Source: DASRAJ01 sp035638255 (GTDB lineage: Bacteria > Bacteroidota > Bacteroidia > Chitinophagales > UBA10324). From it: 64,000 bases of DNA. Below, one piece after another: positions 1 through 7,675 of this stretch (position 1 is the first letter of the stretch; each line of letters opens with the position of its first letter). Location: contig DASRAJ010000112.1 of the NCBI GenBank assembly GCA_035638255.1, positions 34,773-98,772 of the forward strand, read 5' to 3'. A program made the translations under genes and the position numbers. The notes beneath the pieces were generated by a model, which saw only the letters and a list, made by a program, of their open reading frames with translations, searched no databases and was not told the origin of the DNA.

Positions 1-2
1 TT

Positions 3-263
3 AAGACAGTTGGGTATTGTTTCTATCATTCACAAGATATTGAAAGTGCAATTGACTCGAATTCGAGAACACTGTTTTTAGGTTTTGGCAGTACATCTCA
101 TAATGATGCCGAAGCAATAAAGGTTGCCAATAAGATTATTGCTACTCTCATAGAAAATAGCTTTGAGATAAATTGGAATGGCATGGTAAATCAAAGAATT
201 GAAATCAAGAATATTAATTGGCAAAAATTCCTGATGATGATGATTGGGGCGAGAAGAGAGTAA
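3..263 (+). CDS. DUF6891-like protein, C-terminal fragment
   Basis: An open frame enters from the left edge and stops at TAA 261-263. It codes for about 86 residues of good composition, with the stretches GYCFYHSQDIESAI and, near the end, INWNGMVNQRIEIKNINWQK. The YCFYH.QD pattern and the tail recall the uncharacterised DUF6891 family as I remember it; the function of that family is unknown. The start lies outside the window. It points toward the convergent serine hydrolase gene, and the 150 bases between them show nothing I can name. Confidence 0.6.
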   Translation, partial: KTVGYCFYHSQDIESAIDSNSRTLFLGFGSTSHNDAEAIKVANKIIATLIENSFEINWNGMVNQRIEIKNINWQKFLMMMIGARRE

Positions 264-413
264 TTCAGATTATCTGATATTAAAAATGATAAACCTTTTT
301 GGAAGTTTTGATAATTCTCCAACTCGCGTTTGAATACCGTTAAACCATTTTACCCTCACCGTGTCCGCCTTAAGAAGCTTGGAATAAGGCGATGAACAAA
401 CGAATACCGAACA

Positions 414-1490
414 TCATTTAGCAGAAGAGAAAGCTACTGATGATTTTTGCTCAGTTTTCATCTGGTTGTAAACGATTAAAGATATATCATTCAGCACGGG
501 GTATAAATAAGCCCCGTTGCTGCCTTCAGTCATTACACCGAGCATGTATGGGTCGTGATTGTAATAAAATATTCCGAATTCAGAGAGTTGAGCATCGTTG
601 CCTGCAACTCTAAATCCGAATTTGCGAGCAATAGGAAATGCATCTTTAATATTTTTTGTAAGTCCGCCATCAAAATCACTTGCAGCAAGCGTTTTAAGAG
701 CAAAATCGCTCATCTCCTTTGACAAATAACCGGCATTGTAAAGGATGCGGAAAAATTTAGAATAATCAGTAACGCTGGTTGTGTATTCATTCGTGTCGTG
801 TATGTCGAAAGGTTTTACCTGAACGTCTTTCAGCAGTTTGGTGAAATTGGCGGTGTCCATATAATTCCAGCAAATATTGTATGCAATATTATCTGACCTT
901 GCAACCATGCTCTTTATCATCTCGCGCAGGGTATAATATTTACCGATGGTAAGTGGCTGCACATTTTCACTGAATCCCTGGGGTGCATCATAAAGCACTT
1001 TGCGATCGAGATATCCTGGTTGCTTGTCTGCCTGCATGAGCATGGCAATCATCACAGGCACCTTAAACAAGCTCGCGGTAATGTATTGTTCATTGGCATT
1101 AACAGCAAACCACGAAGGAGAATCGAGTTTTTTGAAATACACTGAAGCGGATTGGATTCGACCCCCTTTCTTTGCTGTATCAATGTAGTTGCTCACAACA
1201 GATTTTAATCCGGCCAGCGATTGATCTTCCTCTTCTACATTTGAAAAAAGCAAGGGGCGGGCAAAGCTATAACCGCTCATGCGCACATATTTAACTCCGG
1301 AAAGACAGCTTTCAGGACTTACGCTATCTTTTTCTGCAGATGCTGAGGGTGTTGCAGGTGCAGGTGAATGTGCTTCAAGCGCTAAATAAGTGATACCGGT
1401 GGCAATCAGACTAATAATCATGAGCCAGTAAGCCGGAATCTTTTTTTTCCAAAAAGGAACTGTTGGAGATTTAACTCTATTTTTTTTCAT
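414..1490 (-). CDS. Serine hydrolase, class A beta-lactamase-like, membrane-anchored
   Basis: 358 residues with one N-terminal membrane segment (about residues 20-40), so the domain should lie in the periplasm. The penicillin-recognising motifs are present: S140-L-F-K143 (SxxK), S199-D-N201 (SDN), and at 289-292 RKFG in the place of the KTG box. Such Beta-lactamase2-type proteins act on beta-lactams or on peptidoglycan peptides. The replacement of KTG by KFG argues against calling it a resistance enzyme, so a cell-wall or unknown hydrolase role is equally likely. The N-terminus is lysine-rich, as expected for an inside-positive anchor. It stands alone, with no gene overlapping it. Confidence 0.82.
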   Translation of the reverse strand: MKKNRVKSPTVPFWKKKIPAYWLMIISLIATGITYLALEAHSPAPATPSASAEKDSVSPESCLSGVKYVRMSGYSFARPLLFSNVEEEDQSLAGLKSVVSNYIDTAKKGGRIQSASVYFKKLDSPSWFAVNANEQYITASLFKVPVMIAMLMQADKQPGYLDRKVLYDAPQGFSENVQPLTIGKYYTLREMIKSMVARSDNIAYNICWNYMDTANFTKLLKDVQVKPFDIHDTNEYTTSVTDYSKFFRILYNAGYLSKEMSDFALKTLAASDFDGGLTKNIKDAFPIARKFGFRVAGNDAQLSEFGIFYYNHDPYMLGVMTEGSNGAYLYPVLNDISLIVYNQMKTEQKSSVAFSSAK

Positions 1491-1604
1491 AAATAAAATA
1501 ATTGTGATGCATTTGCTAAATTACGAAAAAAAACGGCATTATACTGAGCTTGTGCCTGTCTTGCCAAAGGAAGCGGAGCCGGTAAAAAGAAACCGATAAA
1601 CGCT

Positions 1605-2798
1605 TCAATAAGTTTTTCCCCTGCTGAAAAAGCGGAATTGATTTCCCTGCAACTGCAGTTTGATCACATCATAATCATTGCTCACGCTCACGTAAGTTTC
1701 CATCGGCATGTCGGTTTCTTTCCCTTCTGAAAAAATTTTTAATCGGTTGTTTTGATCATAATAGTACAGCGTGCTTTGGCGCGCATTGATTTGTTGTGGA
1801 ATGAAATTTTCAAGCGGGTATGATTTGCCATTATAAAAAACATAGAGATAATTCAGGCGGTCACTGTAGATTACAAGATTGTCTCTTACTTCGAGCTTCG
1901 TGAGGTTGTAATTACCGATTTGATAAACACTTCCGTTCCAAAAAATTTTAAAATCACCGTCATGGTTGATATAGGCGATCAGATCATTGCCGACAAAATA
2001 GCTTCGTGGACTGAACGACTCTATGGTTTTTGTTTCACCTTTGTAAAAGACACGCAGCCCTTCATCATACTGATCAAGATATGCAACCACGTTGTTTCCC
2101 GCTCTTACCTGCTGCGGAAATTCCGTTTGTTGGTGGTAGACTGAATCGTTATAGTAAATTTCAAAATCATTGTCGTAAGTCTTAAAAGCAAACAAATTTC
2201 CACCCACAGCAAGGAATGAGGCAGCAAGATCAACAACCCCCTGCTTGATTATTTTAATGGCGCCATTGTGATATGCCAGAAGATCACGCGAAGCAAAGTC
2301 AATGAAACCGACAACACTATCACCTAACACATAAGGACCTACAAAGCGCGTAAGCAAATTAAGTTGCCCTTCATCAAACACATATATAGAACCGGGGGTG
2401 CGAACTAAAACTAAATCATTCGATACCGCATAATCCGTTACGATCCCTTTGATTGGAGTAGCGAGAGCGCCGTACTGATAAATGCGGAAAGTGTTTGTGT
2501 TGTCAATGAAGGCGATGCTATTTCCGCCGATCTTGTAACTGATTGGTGGAAGATAGTCGAGTTGGTGAGTGAAAGAATCTTCAAAAATGTAAAACTCATT
2601 GCGGATGTTAGTGTAGGCAGATAAGTTTTGGGAAAATGATGAATGAAAATTGAGGACCGAAAAGAATACAAATAGAAATGAGAAATTCCTCAAGTTCCAC
2701 GCTTGTCCCGATTTCCCCGGGGAGAACCTCGCGGGATTTCCATTTCCGCGGGGAAAGAATGAAAGAGGGAACATAAGGAAGAGGGAATTTCTTTTCAT
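1605..2798 (-). CDS. Secreted hypothetical protein with propeller-like repeats
   Basis: 397 residues. I do not recognise a named family. After an N-terminal export region ending near SSFSQ, the protein repeats a short motif about every 45 residues: aromatic-rich strands followed by a small or charged residue and Gly (FRIYQYG, LRVFYKGE, FKIFWNGSVYQI, LYVFYNGK, LKIFSEGK, FRFFSRGK). This periodicity fits a beta-propeller. The export region is odd: a polar, Gly/Pro/Arg-rich insert (residues about 17-33) separates two hydrophobic stretches. A -7-like box (TAATTTTC, minus strand of 2804-2811) lies just upstream and supports the first ATG. No catalytic residues are evident. Confidence 0.7.
   Translation of the reverse strand: MKRNSLFLMFPLSFFPRGNGNPARFSPGKSGQAWNLRNFSFLFVFFSVLNFHSSFSQNLSAYTNIRNEFYIFEDSFTHQLDYLPPISYKIGGNSIAFIDNTNTFRIYQYGALATPIKGIVTDYAVSNDLVLVRTPGSIYVFDEGQLNLLTRFVGPYVLGDSVVGFIDFASRDLLAYHNGAIKIIKQGVVDLAASFLAVGGNLFAFKTYDNDFEIYYNDSVYHQQTEFPQQVRAGNNVVAYLDQYDEGLRVFYKGETKTIESFSPRSYFVGNDLIAYINHDGDFKIFWNGSVYQIGNYNLTKLEVRDNLVIYSDRLNYLYVFYNGKSYPLENFIPQQINARQSTLYYYDQNNRLKIFSEGKETDMPMETYVSVSNDYDVIKLQLQGNQFRFFSRGKTY
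2705..2760. repeat. GC-rich palindromic insert inside a signal-peptide coding region
   Basis: A short tract made of near-palindromic pieces (cccgatttccccgggga, cgcgggatttcc, ttccgcgggga) stands out against AT-rich surroundings. It encodes the polar insert of the export signal of the gene at 1605-2798. The pieces resemble the dispersed cccgat...cggg palindromes elsewhere in the window. Confidence 0.5.
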
Positions 2799-2814
2799 GA
2801 TTTGAAAATTAAGT

Positions 2815-3399
2815 CTACCATGATGGATCTGATTTTATATTCTCGTTACTTGTAATCCTGCCTTTCTTGTAATGCTCAATCCTGTATAGTTCGTTCGCCT
2901 CATCGTACAGCATCAAGGTTCCGTTCCCGCCTTTAAGATCTCCTTTGTCCTGAGGGATACCCTCGGTGTTATAGTTGACAAGAATTGTCCATGGTTTTTT
3001 CTCATTCAAAATCATTTCCACCCAAAGATTTCCATTCTTATGATACTTATAGACGTGTTGCAAAATCAGCTTATTATTAAGGTAAAGACATTCACAAGCA
3101 ATTCTTCCCTCCTCATCAAAAGTTTTAGTGTATCCATTCAGCTTACCGTTTTTAAACTCACCAATTGCCTGAACTTTTCCGTTCCTAAAGTAATGCGTCC
3201 ATAGACTGTCAGGCTTTCCGTTTTTGTAGTACTGCTCTTCCTTCACATTACCATCAGGATAATACTCTAATCTTTTCCCGCTGATCATGGAATGATCCTG
3301 ATTTTTAAACGGAAACTCTTCTGCGCCCTGCGAATCTGCTGCAAGCGGGAGAAACGAAAGCAAGCACGCAAAAGAATCATGCAGGAAGATTTTTTTCAT
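2815..3399 (-). CDS. MORN-repeat (YwqK-like) secreted protein
   Basis: 194 residues with an N-terminal signal-like segment and then about five MORN_2-type repeats: YYPDGNVKEEQYYKNGKPD, YFRNGKVQAIGEFKNGKLNG and so on, each built on [YF]xxG[NK]. MORN_2 repeats form stacked beta hairpins. In Bacteroidota, proteins of this type are often labelled YwqK-family antitoxins, but that label is not evidence of a toxin-antitoxin role and no toxin is adjacent. Its ATG shares one base with the TAA stop of the upstream tRNA-dihydrouridine synthase gene (TAATG), which points to translational coupling and one operon. Confidence 0.75.
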   Translation of the reverse strand: MKKIFLHDSFACLLSFLPLAADSQGAEEFPFKNQDHSMISGKRLEYYPDGNVKEEQYYKNGKPDSLWTHYFRNGKVQAIGEFKNGKLNGYTKTFDEEGRIACECLYLNNKLILQHVYKYHKNGNLWVEMILNEKKPWTILVNYNTEGIPQDKGDLKGGNGTLMLYDEANELYRIEHYKKGRITSNENIKSDPSW

Positions 3400-4391
3400 T
3401 ACACAACGATAGCGCTTTGATAGGTCTCCTCCATTTCTGCAAACACCATTTCAATTTCTTCCACGGTTTCTAATCGTACCAGACGGTCACGAAACTCTTT
3501 TACATTCGGAAGCCCTTTGAAATAATTCGCATAATGCTTCCTCATTTCCAAAATGCCCAGACGGCCATCTTTCCATTCAACAGACTTCATCAGGTGGGTT
3601 CGCGAAACATTGATGCGCTCCTCAATGGTGGGCTTAGCAAGATGCTCACCCGTTTGCAAAAAATATTTTACCTCGTTGAAGAACCACGGGTTACCAATGG
3701 CAGCACGACCGATCATCACTCCATCTACATCATAATTGTCACGAATGAATTTCACTTTCTCCACCGAGGTAACATCTCCGTTGAGGAAAACAGGGATGCG
3801 AATGCGCGGATTGTTTTTCACCTCTGCAATCTTCTCCCAATTGGCGGAGCCTTTATACAACTGCTCCCGTGTGCGACCGTGAATGCTGAGTGCAGCAATG
3901 CCCACATCCTGCAACCGCTCCGCAACTTCATAGATATTGATAGACTTATCATCCCAGCCCAACCGGGTCTTTACAGTGACAGGCAATGTGGCTTTCTTCA
4001 CAATCTCACCTGTCATAGTCACCATCTTGGGAACATCTCTTAAAATTCCTGCACCTGCGCCGCGACAGGCAACTCCCTTCACAGGGCAACCAAAATTGAT
4101 GTCAATCAAATCGGGTTGTGCTTCTTCAATGATCTCAACACAATGAACCATCGTATCAATTTCTCCTCCGAAAAACTGAATCCCAATCGGCCGCTCGTAC
4201 TCGTAGATGTCGAGTTTCTGAACACTCTTGCGTGCATGGCGGATCAATCCTTCCGACGAAATGAATTCCGTGTACATGAGATCGGCGCCATTCATTTTGC
4301 AAACAGCACGGAATGGCGGATCACTCACATCTTCCATCGGTGCCAGCAGCAGCGGGAATTCTCCGAGTTCTATATTTCCGATTTTCACCAT
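3399..4391 (-). CDS. dusB: tRNA-dihydrouridine synthase (DusB type)
   Basis: 330 residues, the normal length for the family. Dus enzymes are FMN- and NADPH-dependent and reduce uridines in the tRNA D-loop. The TIM-barrel hallmarks are visible: LLLAPMEDVSDPPFR near the N-terminus, the active-site loop INFGCPVKGVACRGAGAGIL with the likely catalytic C102, VKTRLGWDD, then SIHGRTREQ and NGDV for FMN phosphate binding. The 3' end is fused by one base to the following MORN protein gene. The start is the first in-frame ATG and gives the usual short N-terminus. Confidence 0.95.
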   Translation of the reverse strand: MVKIGNIELGEFPLLLAPMEDVSDPPFRAVCKMNGADLMYTEFISSEGLIRHARKSVQKLDIYEYERPIGIQFFGGEIDTMVHCVEIIEEAQPDLIDINFGCPVKGVACRGAGAGILRDVPKMVTMTGEIVKKATLPVTVKTRLGWDDKSINIYEVAERLQDVGIAALSIHGRTREQLYKGSANWEKIAEVKNNPRIRIPVFLNGDVTSVEKVKFIRDNYDVDGVMIGRAAIGNPWFFNEVKYFLQTGEHLAKPTIEERINVSRTHLMKSVEWKDGRLGILEMRKHYANYFKGLPNVKEFRDRLVRLETVEEIEMVFAEMEETYQSAIVV

Positions 4392-4490
4392 GATCTAAGC
4401 CGTGATTTATTGGATTTAAAGATTGTCGCGATGAGAAAAAAATGGATTGATGATGAATCTTTTCCCCGAAAAATCATGGCTCAAATTTAC

Positions 4491-4498
4491 GACTTTTG
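4491..4498 (+). promoter_or_regulatory. Candidate -7 box for the CPBP protease gene
   Basis: GACTTTTG matches TAnnTTTG at seven of eight positions and ends seven bases before the ATG at 4506. It favours that start over the longer in-frame options upstream (for example 4431 and 4476). Confidence 0.45.
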
Positions 4499-4505
4499 CC
4501 GCCCG

Positions 4506-5450
4506 ATGAATCGAAGACCCTATTTGATGGACAACATGCATCCTGCGGTGCAACTGTTTTTTCTGATCATGCTTTGCTTCGTGTTTTTTTCAGCACTCTA
4601 TTTCTTCAGCATGTACCTCGTGCGACCGCTATTCGGCATCACCTGGATGGATGAGGTGATGCAAAATGCCGTTAGCAAACCCGAAATGGTAGCAATGAAT
4701 GCAAACCAGGTGAATGCCCTGAAATTTCTTCAATTCACACAAACGCTGGGATTATTCTTAATTCCCGCGCTACTTTTTGCCAAATTGAAATTTCCTGAGG
4801 GTGACTATCTCCGGCTGAATGCAAAAACCAATTTTCTTTTTGTGTTGCTTGGAATTTTAATTCTCGTGACGGCGAGCCCAATCATTGATTTCACCTATTA
4901 TCTGAATCAACGATTGGAGTTTCCGTCTTTTCTTTCCAGACTTGAAAAGGCAGTAAATGATGCCGAGCATGCGAATGCTCAATTCACATTCTTATTTATA
5001 AAAACACCACGACCCACTGATCTGTGGATTAACCTGATTGTTATTGCGCTTGTTCCTGCAATCAGTGAGGAGGTATTCTTTCGCGGATGCCTGCAGCAAG
5101 TGTTTAAGGAATGGACAAAGAATATTCACTGGGCCGTTTGGCTGGGAGGAGCGGTCTTCAGCTTCGCTCATTTCGAGTTCTATGGATTTGTACCACGGAT
5201 GTTGCTGGGTGCATTGCTGGGTTATCTGTTTGTGTGGAGTGGAAGCCTTTGGATGCCCATTATTGTTCATGCATTTAACAATGGCGCTCAAATCGTGCTT
5301 TCCTATTTGCATGAGCATGGAAAAATTCAATACGACATCGCTTCAAATCAAATGGAGTCTGTTTGGGTAACAATTATTGCAACTGTGATTTGCATCGGCC
5401 TGCTTTGGTTGTACAGAAAAATGATGATGGAGCGGAGATTTATTTATTAA
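4506..5450 (+). CDS. CPBP-family intramembrane metalloprotease
   Basis: About 314 residues from this start. Several membrane segments are clear. The family (Abi/CAAX protease) motifs occur in order: E188-E-V-F-F-R193 (EExxxR), FSFAHFEFYGF (FxxxH) near 222, and HAFNN near 257 (HxxxN). In eukaryotic relatives these residues bind a zinc-like metal and cut prenylated proteins; bacterial members act in membrane proteolysis or bacteriocin immunity, mostly with unknown substrates. A longer open frame upstream overlaps the divergent dus gene on the other strand. I chose 4506 because a -7-like box lies just before it; ATG 4527 is also possible. Confidence 0.88.
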   Translation: MNRRPYLMDNMHPAVQLFFLIMLCFVFFSALYFFSMYLVRPLFGITWMDEVMQNAVSKPEMVAMNANQVNALKFLQFTQTLGLFLIPALLFAKLKFPEGDYLRLNAKTNFLFVLLGILILVTASPIIDFTYYLNQRLEFPSFLSRLEKAVNDAEHANAQFTFLFIKTPRPTDLWINLIVIALVPAISEEVFFRGCLQQVFKEWTKNIHWAVWLGGAVFSFAHFEFYGFVPRMLLGALLGYLFVWSGSLWMPIIVHAFNNGAQIVLSYLHEHGKIQYDIASNQMESVWVTIIATVICIGLLWLYRKMMMERRFIY

Positions 5451-5532
5451 AATACACTCACGCTCAGATTGTCATTCAGAGTACGCACCATTTTTGAAAT
5501 GGAAAAAATAAAGATAACGTTTCTAAAGCGAG

Positions 5533-5606
5533 GCTGTCATTCCGACAAAGGAGGAATCTGTATCGGAGCTAAACAACAGATTCCTCCTACGTCGGAATGA
5601 CAGCCC
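5533..5606. repeat. Dispersed hairpin repeat (gtcattccgac type)
   Basis: Arms 5533-5561 and 5578-5606 are inverted copies of 29 bases with two mismatches around a 16-base loop. The core gtcattccga recurs in a second hairpin at 7534-7599. It lies between a converging end and the DUF2007 gene and has no coding content. Such long hairpins are common in Bacteroidota intergenic DNA and may end or process transcripts. Confidence 0.8.
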
Positions 5607-5689
5607 GTAGGCCAACGTCGTTCCTATTTTTTCCATTTGCAAAATAGTTGGTACTCCTGAATGACCGGTAAAAATGGGAGAAGGACTCA

Positions 5690-5899
5690 ATGGATGAACA
5701 TGAATGGATCAAAGTTTTTGAAACCACGAAGATGCACCGGGCATTGATCGTGCAATCCATTTTGCAAGAGCATGAAATTGAGTCCGTGATCCTGAACAAA
5801 CAGGATTCATCGTACATTATTCTTGGAGAAATTCACGTGATGGTGAAGCTTGAAGATTCAATAGATGCGATGATTATTCTTGAAGATGAAATCGCTTAA
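5690..5899 (+). CDS. DUF2007-type small protein
   Basis: 69 residues, soluble. The sequence WIKVFETTKMHRALIVQSIL near the start, then VILNKQDSSY and IHVMVKLEDSIDAMIIL, fits DUF2007, a PII-like ferredoxin fold often annotated as a putative signal-transducing protein. Its ligand is unknown. A purine-rich stretch (gggagaagg) precedes the ATG and may serve as a ribosome-binding site. It lies just upstream of cdsA but a hairpin (5908-5942) and a separate promoter box intervene, so co-transcription is not certain. Confidence 0.85.
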   Translation: MDEHEWIKVFETTKMHRALIVQSILQEHEIESVILNKQDSSYIILGEIHVMVKLEDSIDAMIILEDEIA

Positions 5900-5907
5900 A
5901 CCGCGCT

Positions 5908-5942
5908 AACTCCGGCGGTGTTAAAAGAACTCCGCCGGAGTT
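5908..5942. repeat. GC-rich hairpin between DUF2007 gene and cdsA
   Basis: Perfect 11-base arms (aactccggcgg and its complement, 5908-5918 and 5932-5942) with a 13-base loop; the outer bases gcgct / agcgc extend it. There is no U-run after it, so it is a weak terminator or a dispersed repeat. A shorter relative with ccgtcag/ctgacgg arms is at about 54331-54353. Confidence 0.7.
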
Positions 5943-5949
5943 GTCAGCG

Positions 5950-5957
5950 CAAATTTG
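5950..5957 (+). promoter_or_regulatory. Candidate -7 box for cdsA
   Basis: CAAATTTG matches TAnnTTTG at seven of eight positions and lies three bases before the ATG at 5961, implying a very short or absent leader. Confidence 0.45.
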
Positions 5958-5960
5958 CCG

Positions 5961-6830
5961 ATGAAAGATTTACCAAAGAGAGCACTCACCGCTATCATCT
6001 TCGCAGCTATCATGCTCGGCGGACTCATGTGGAATCGAATTTCGTTTTCCATTCTTCTTCTCATCATTCAAACAGGCTGCTTGTATGAGTACCTGATGCT
6101 TGTGAGGAAATTTCAGAGCTATTCAGAAAAGAATGGAAGAATTGCTTTGATAATGACCATGATTGCTTCAAGTTCAATATTACTTGCCGTTCTATTTTGC
6201 CAGGAATTTCCCTCTGCAATTGCCTACGGAATTTTGGCTTTACCGATTGGAATGTTATTGATGGCTTTTGAACTCTTTTATCGCTCAAAGACACCCATCA
6301 TAAATGGAATGCTCAATGTTGGGAGCCTGGTTTATGTTTCATTACCGATTTTATGTTTCTATTCTCTTCCTGAGTTTTCATGGATTGATCGTGATCAGGC
6401 TTTGGACTCCGACAGCAATATTTTTCTCTACTATGGTGTAGAATCATTAGAAATTATCTTACTCATTTGGGCGAATGATACGTTCGCTTACTTCGTTGGT
6501 TCATTGATTGGCAAACACAAAATTCTTCCTGACATCTCCCCCAAAAAATCATGGGAAGGATTTTTCGGTGGATTAATTTTCGCGCTCATCACTGCATGGA
6601 TTCTTTCGTTGTATTTCACAAAACTCAATTTGCAACATTGGTTGATGGTTGCAGCAATAGTTGTGGTGTTTGGAACTATCGGCGATTTTTTTGAAAGCAT
6701 GATCAAGCGGCAAGCGGGAGTAAAAGACTCCGGAAATTTACTTCCCGGCCATGGTGGATTCCTTGATCGCTTTGATGCGTTGCTGTTTTGTGTGCCATTT
6801 GTAACGGTGTATTTGCTATTAGCCCCTTAA
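5961..6830 (+). CDS. cdsA: Phosphatidate cytidylyltransferase
   Basis: 290 residues, multi-pass inner membrane enzyme that makes CDP-diacylglycerol from phosphatidate and CTP, the entry point to phospholipid synthesis. The C-terminal family signature SMIKRQAGVKDSGNLLPGHG is intact, followed by FLDRFDALLF; DISPKKSWEG precedes it. Its stop is 12 bases before the psd start, so the two probably form one transcription unit making phosphatidylethanolamine. The phosphatidylserine synthase that should act between them is not in the window. An in-frame TTG at 5955 is less likely than ATG 5961. Confidence 0.95.
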   Translation: MKDLPKRALTAIIFAAIMLGGLMWNRISFSILLLIIQTGCLYEYLMLVRKFQSYSEKNGRIALIMTMIASSSILLAVLFCQEFPSAIAYGILALPIGMLLMAFELFYRSKTPIINGMLNVGSLVYVSLPILCFYSLPEFSWIDRDQALDSDSNIFLYYGVESLEIILLIWANDTFAYFVGSLIGKHKILPDISPKKSWEGFFGGLIFALITAWILSLYFTKLNLQHWLMVAAIVVVFGTIGDFFESMIKRQAGVKDSGNLLPGHGGFLDRFDALLFCVPFVTVYLLLAP

Positions 6831-6842
6831 ATCAAAAATCAA

Positions 6843-7499
6843 ATGCGCATTCATAAGGAAGGAATTGTAACCATTCTCATCGTCTTCATCGTTCTGTTGC
6901 TTATTAATTATATCGTTGACAGCAAAACCTGTTTGACCCGCGTTGAAGTTGCCCTCTTTATTCCTTCCTTCGTATTTTTCATTTTCATTCTCTCCTTCTT
7001 CAGAAACCCGAAACGAAACACGATTGCCAAAGCGAATGAAGTCGTTTCTCCCTGCGATGGCAAAGTGGTGGTGATCGAAGAAACAGAAGAGACAGAATAT
7101 TTTCACTCGAAGCGAATCCAGGTTTCCATCTTCATGTCGCCGCTGAATGTGCATGTGAATTATGTTCCCATGAATGGTGAAGTAAAACTGGTGCATTATA
7201 AGCCCGGAAAACATTTGGTCGCATACCATCCGAAATCTTCCATTGATAATGAACGCAACACTGTTGTAGTTGCTGACGGCAAAAATGAAATTCTTGTCAG
7301 GCAGATTGCGGGAATTTTAGCGCGAAGGATTGTGAGCTACTTAAAAGCCGGGCAGCAGGTGAAGACAGGAGAACAATTGGGCTTTATCAAATTCGGGTCA
7401 CGGGTAGATTTATTTTTTCCGACCGATGCGGAAATTTTAGTGAAGCTGAATGAAAATGTTACCGGTGGAGAAACAGTGATTGGGAAATTTTCCGGATGA
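6843..7499 (+). CDS. psd: Phosphatidylserine decarboxylase proenzyme, short type
   Basis: 218 residues. The protein converts phosphatidylserine to phosphatidylethanolamine at the inner membrane. Two hydrophobic N-terminal segments are followed by VVSPCDGKVVVIEE, the metal- or substrate-related SIFMSPLNVHVNY, and near residue 180 KFGSRVDLF. The G-S bond in the last motif is the expected self-cleavage site that creates the pyruvoyl group. The length and FGSR motif match the short, archaetidylserine-decarboxylase-like branch found in Bacteroidota. It directly follows cdsA. Confidence 0.94.
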   Translation: MRIHKEGIVTILIVFIVLLLINYIVDSKTCLTRVEVALFIPSFVFFIFILSFFRNPKRNTIAKANEVVSPCDGKVVVIEETEETEYFHSKRIQVSIFMSPLNVHVNYVPMNGEVKLVHYKPGKHLVAYHPKSSIDNERNTVVVADGKNEILVRQIAGILARRIVSYLKAGQQVKTGEQLGFIKFGSRVDLFFPTDAEILVKLNENVTGGETVIGKFSG

Positions 7500-7500
7500 A

Positions 7501-7519
7501 ACCACATCTTTCATGTGGT
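7501..7519. terminator. Small hairpin after psd
   Basis: accacat / atgtggt arms (7 bp) with a 5-base loop directly follow the psd stop. There is no clear U-run, so it may be only part of the repeat-rich spacer. Confidence 0.35.
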
Positions 7520-7533
7520 CCCCGGGACGATTT

Positions 7534-7599
7534 TGTCATTCCGAGGTACGAGGAATCTGTTCGCCGATTCACATGGGTTCCTCGTACCTCGGAATGACA
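7534..7599. repeat. Dispersed hairpin repeat, second gtcattccga copy
   Basis: Perfect 22-base inverted arms (7534-7555 and 7578-7599) around a 22-base loop. It shares the tgtcattccga edge with the hairpin at 5533-5606, but the inner arm differs, so it is the same family and not a recent copy. Confidence 0.85.
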
Positions 7600-7659
7600 G
7601 CTTCTCTGGTGTTATGTCATTTTTCCAAGTTCATTTAAAATTTATTGAAGCTACAGGCT

Positions 7660-7667
7660 TAAATTTG
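7660..7667 (+). promoter_or_regulatory. -7 promoter box of the nuclease fusion gene
   Basis: TAAATTTG is a full match to TAnnTTTG and ends eight bases before the ATG at 7676. No convincing -33 element at normal spacing was seen. Confidence 0.6.
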
Positions 7668-7675
7668 TTTGATCC

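Noticed and set aside
414..1490. True beta-lactamase resistance gene
   Set aside because: The KTG box is replaced by KFG and the context is not mobile.
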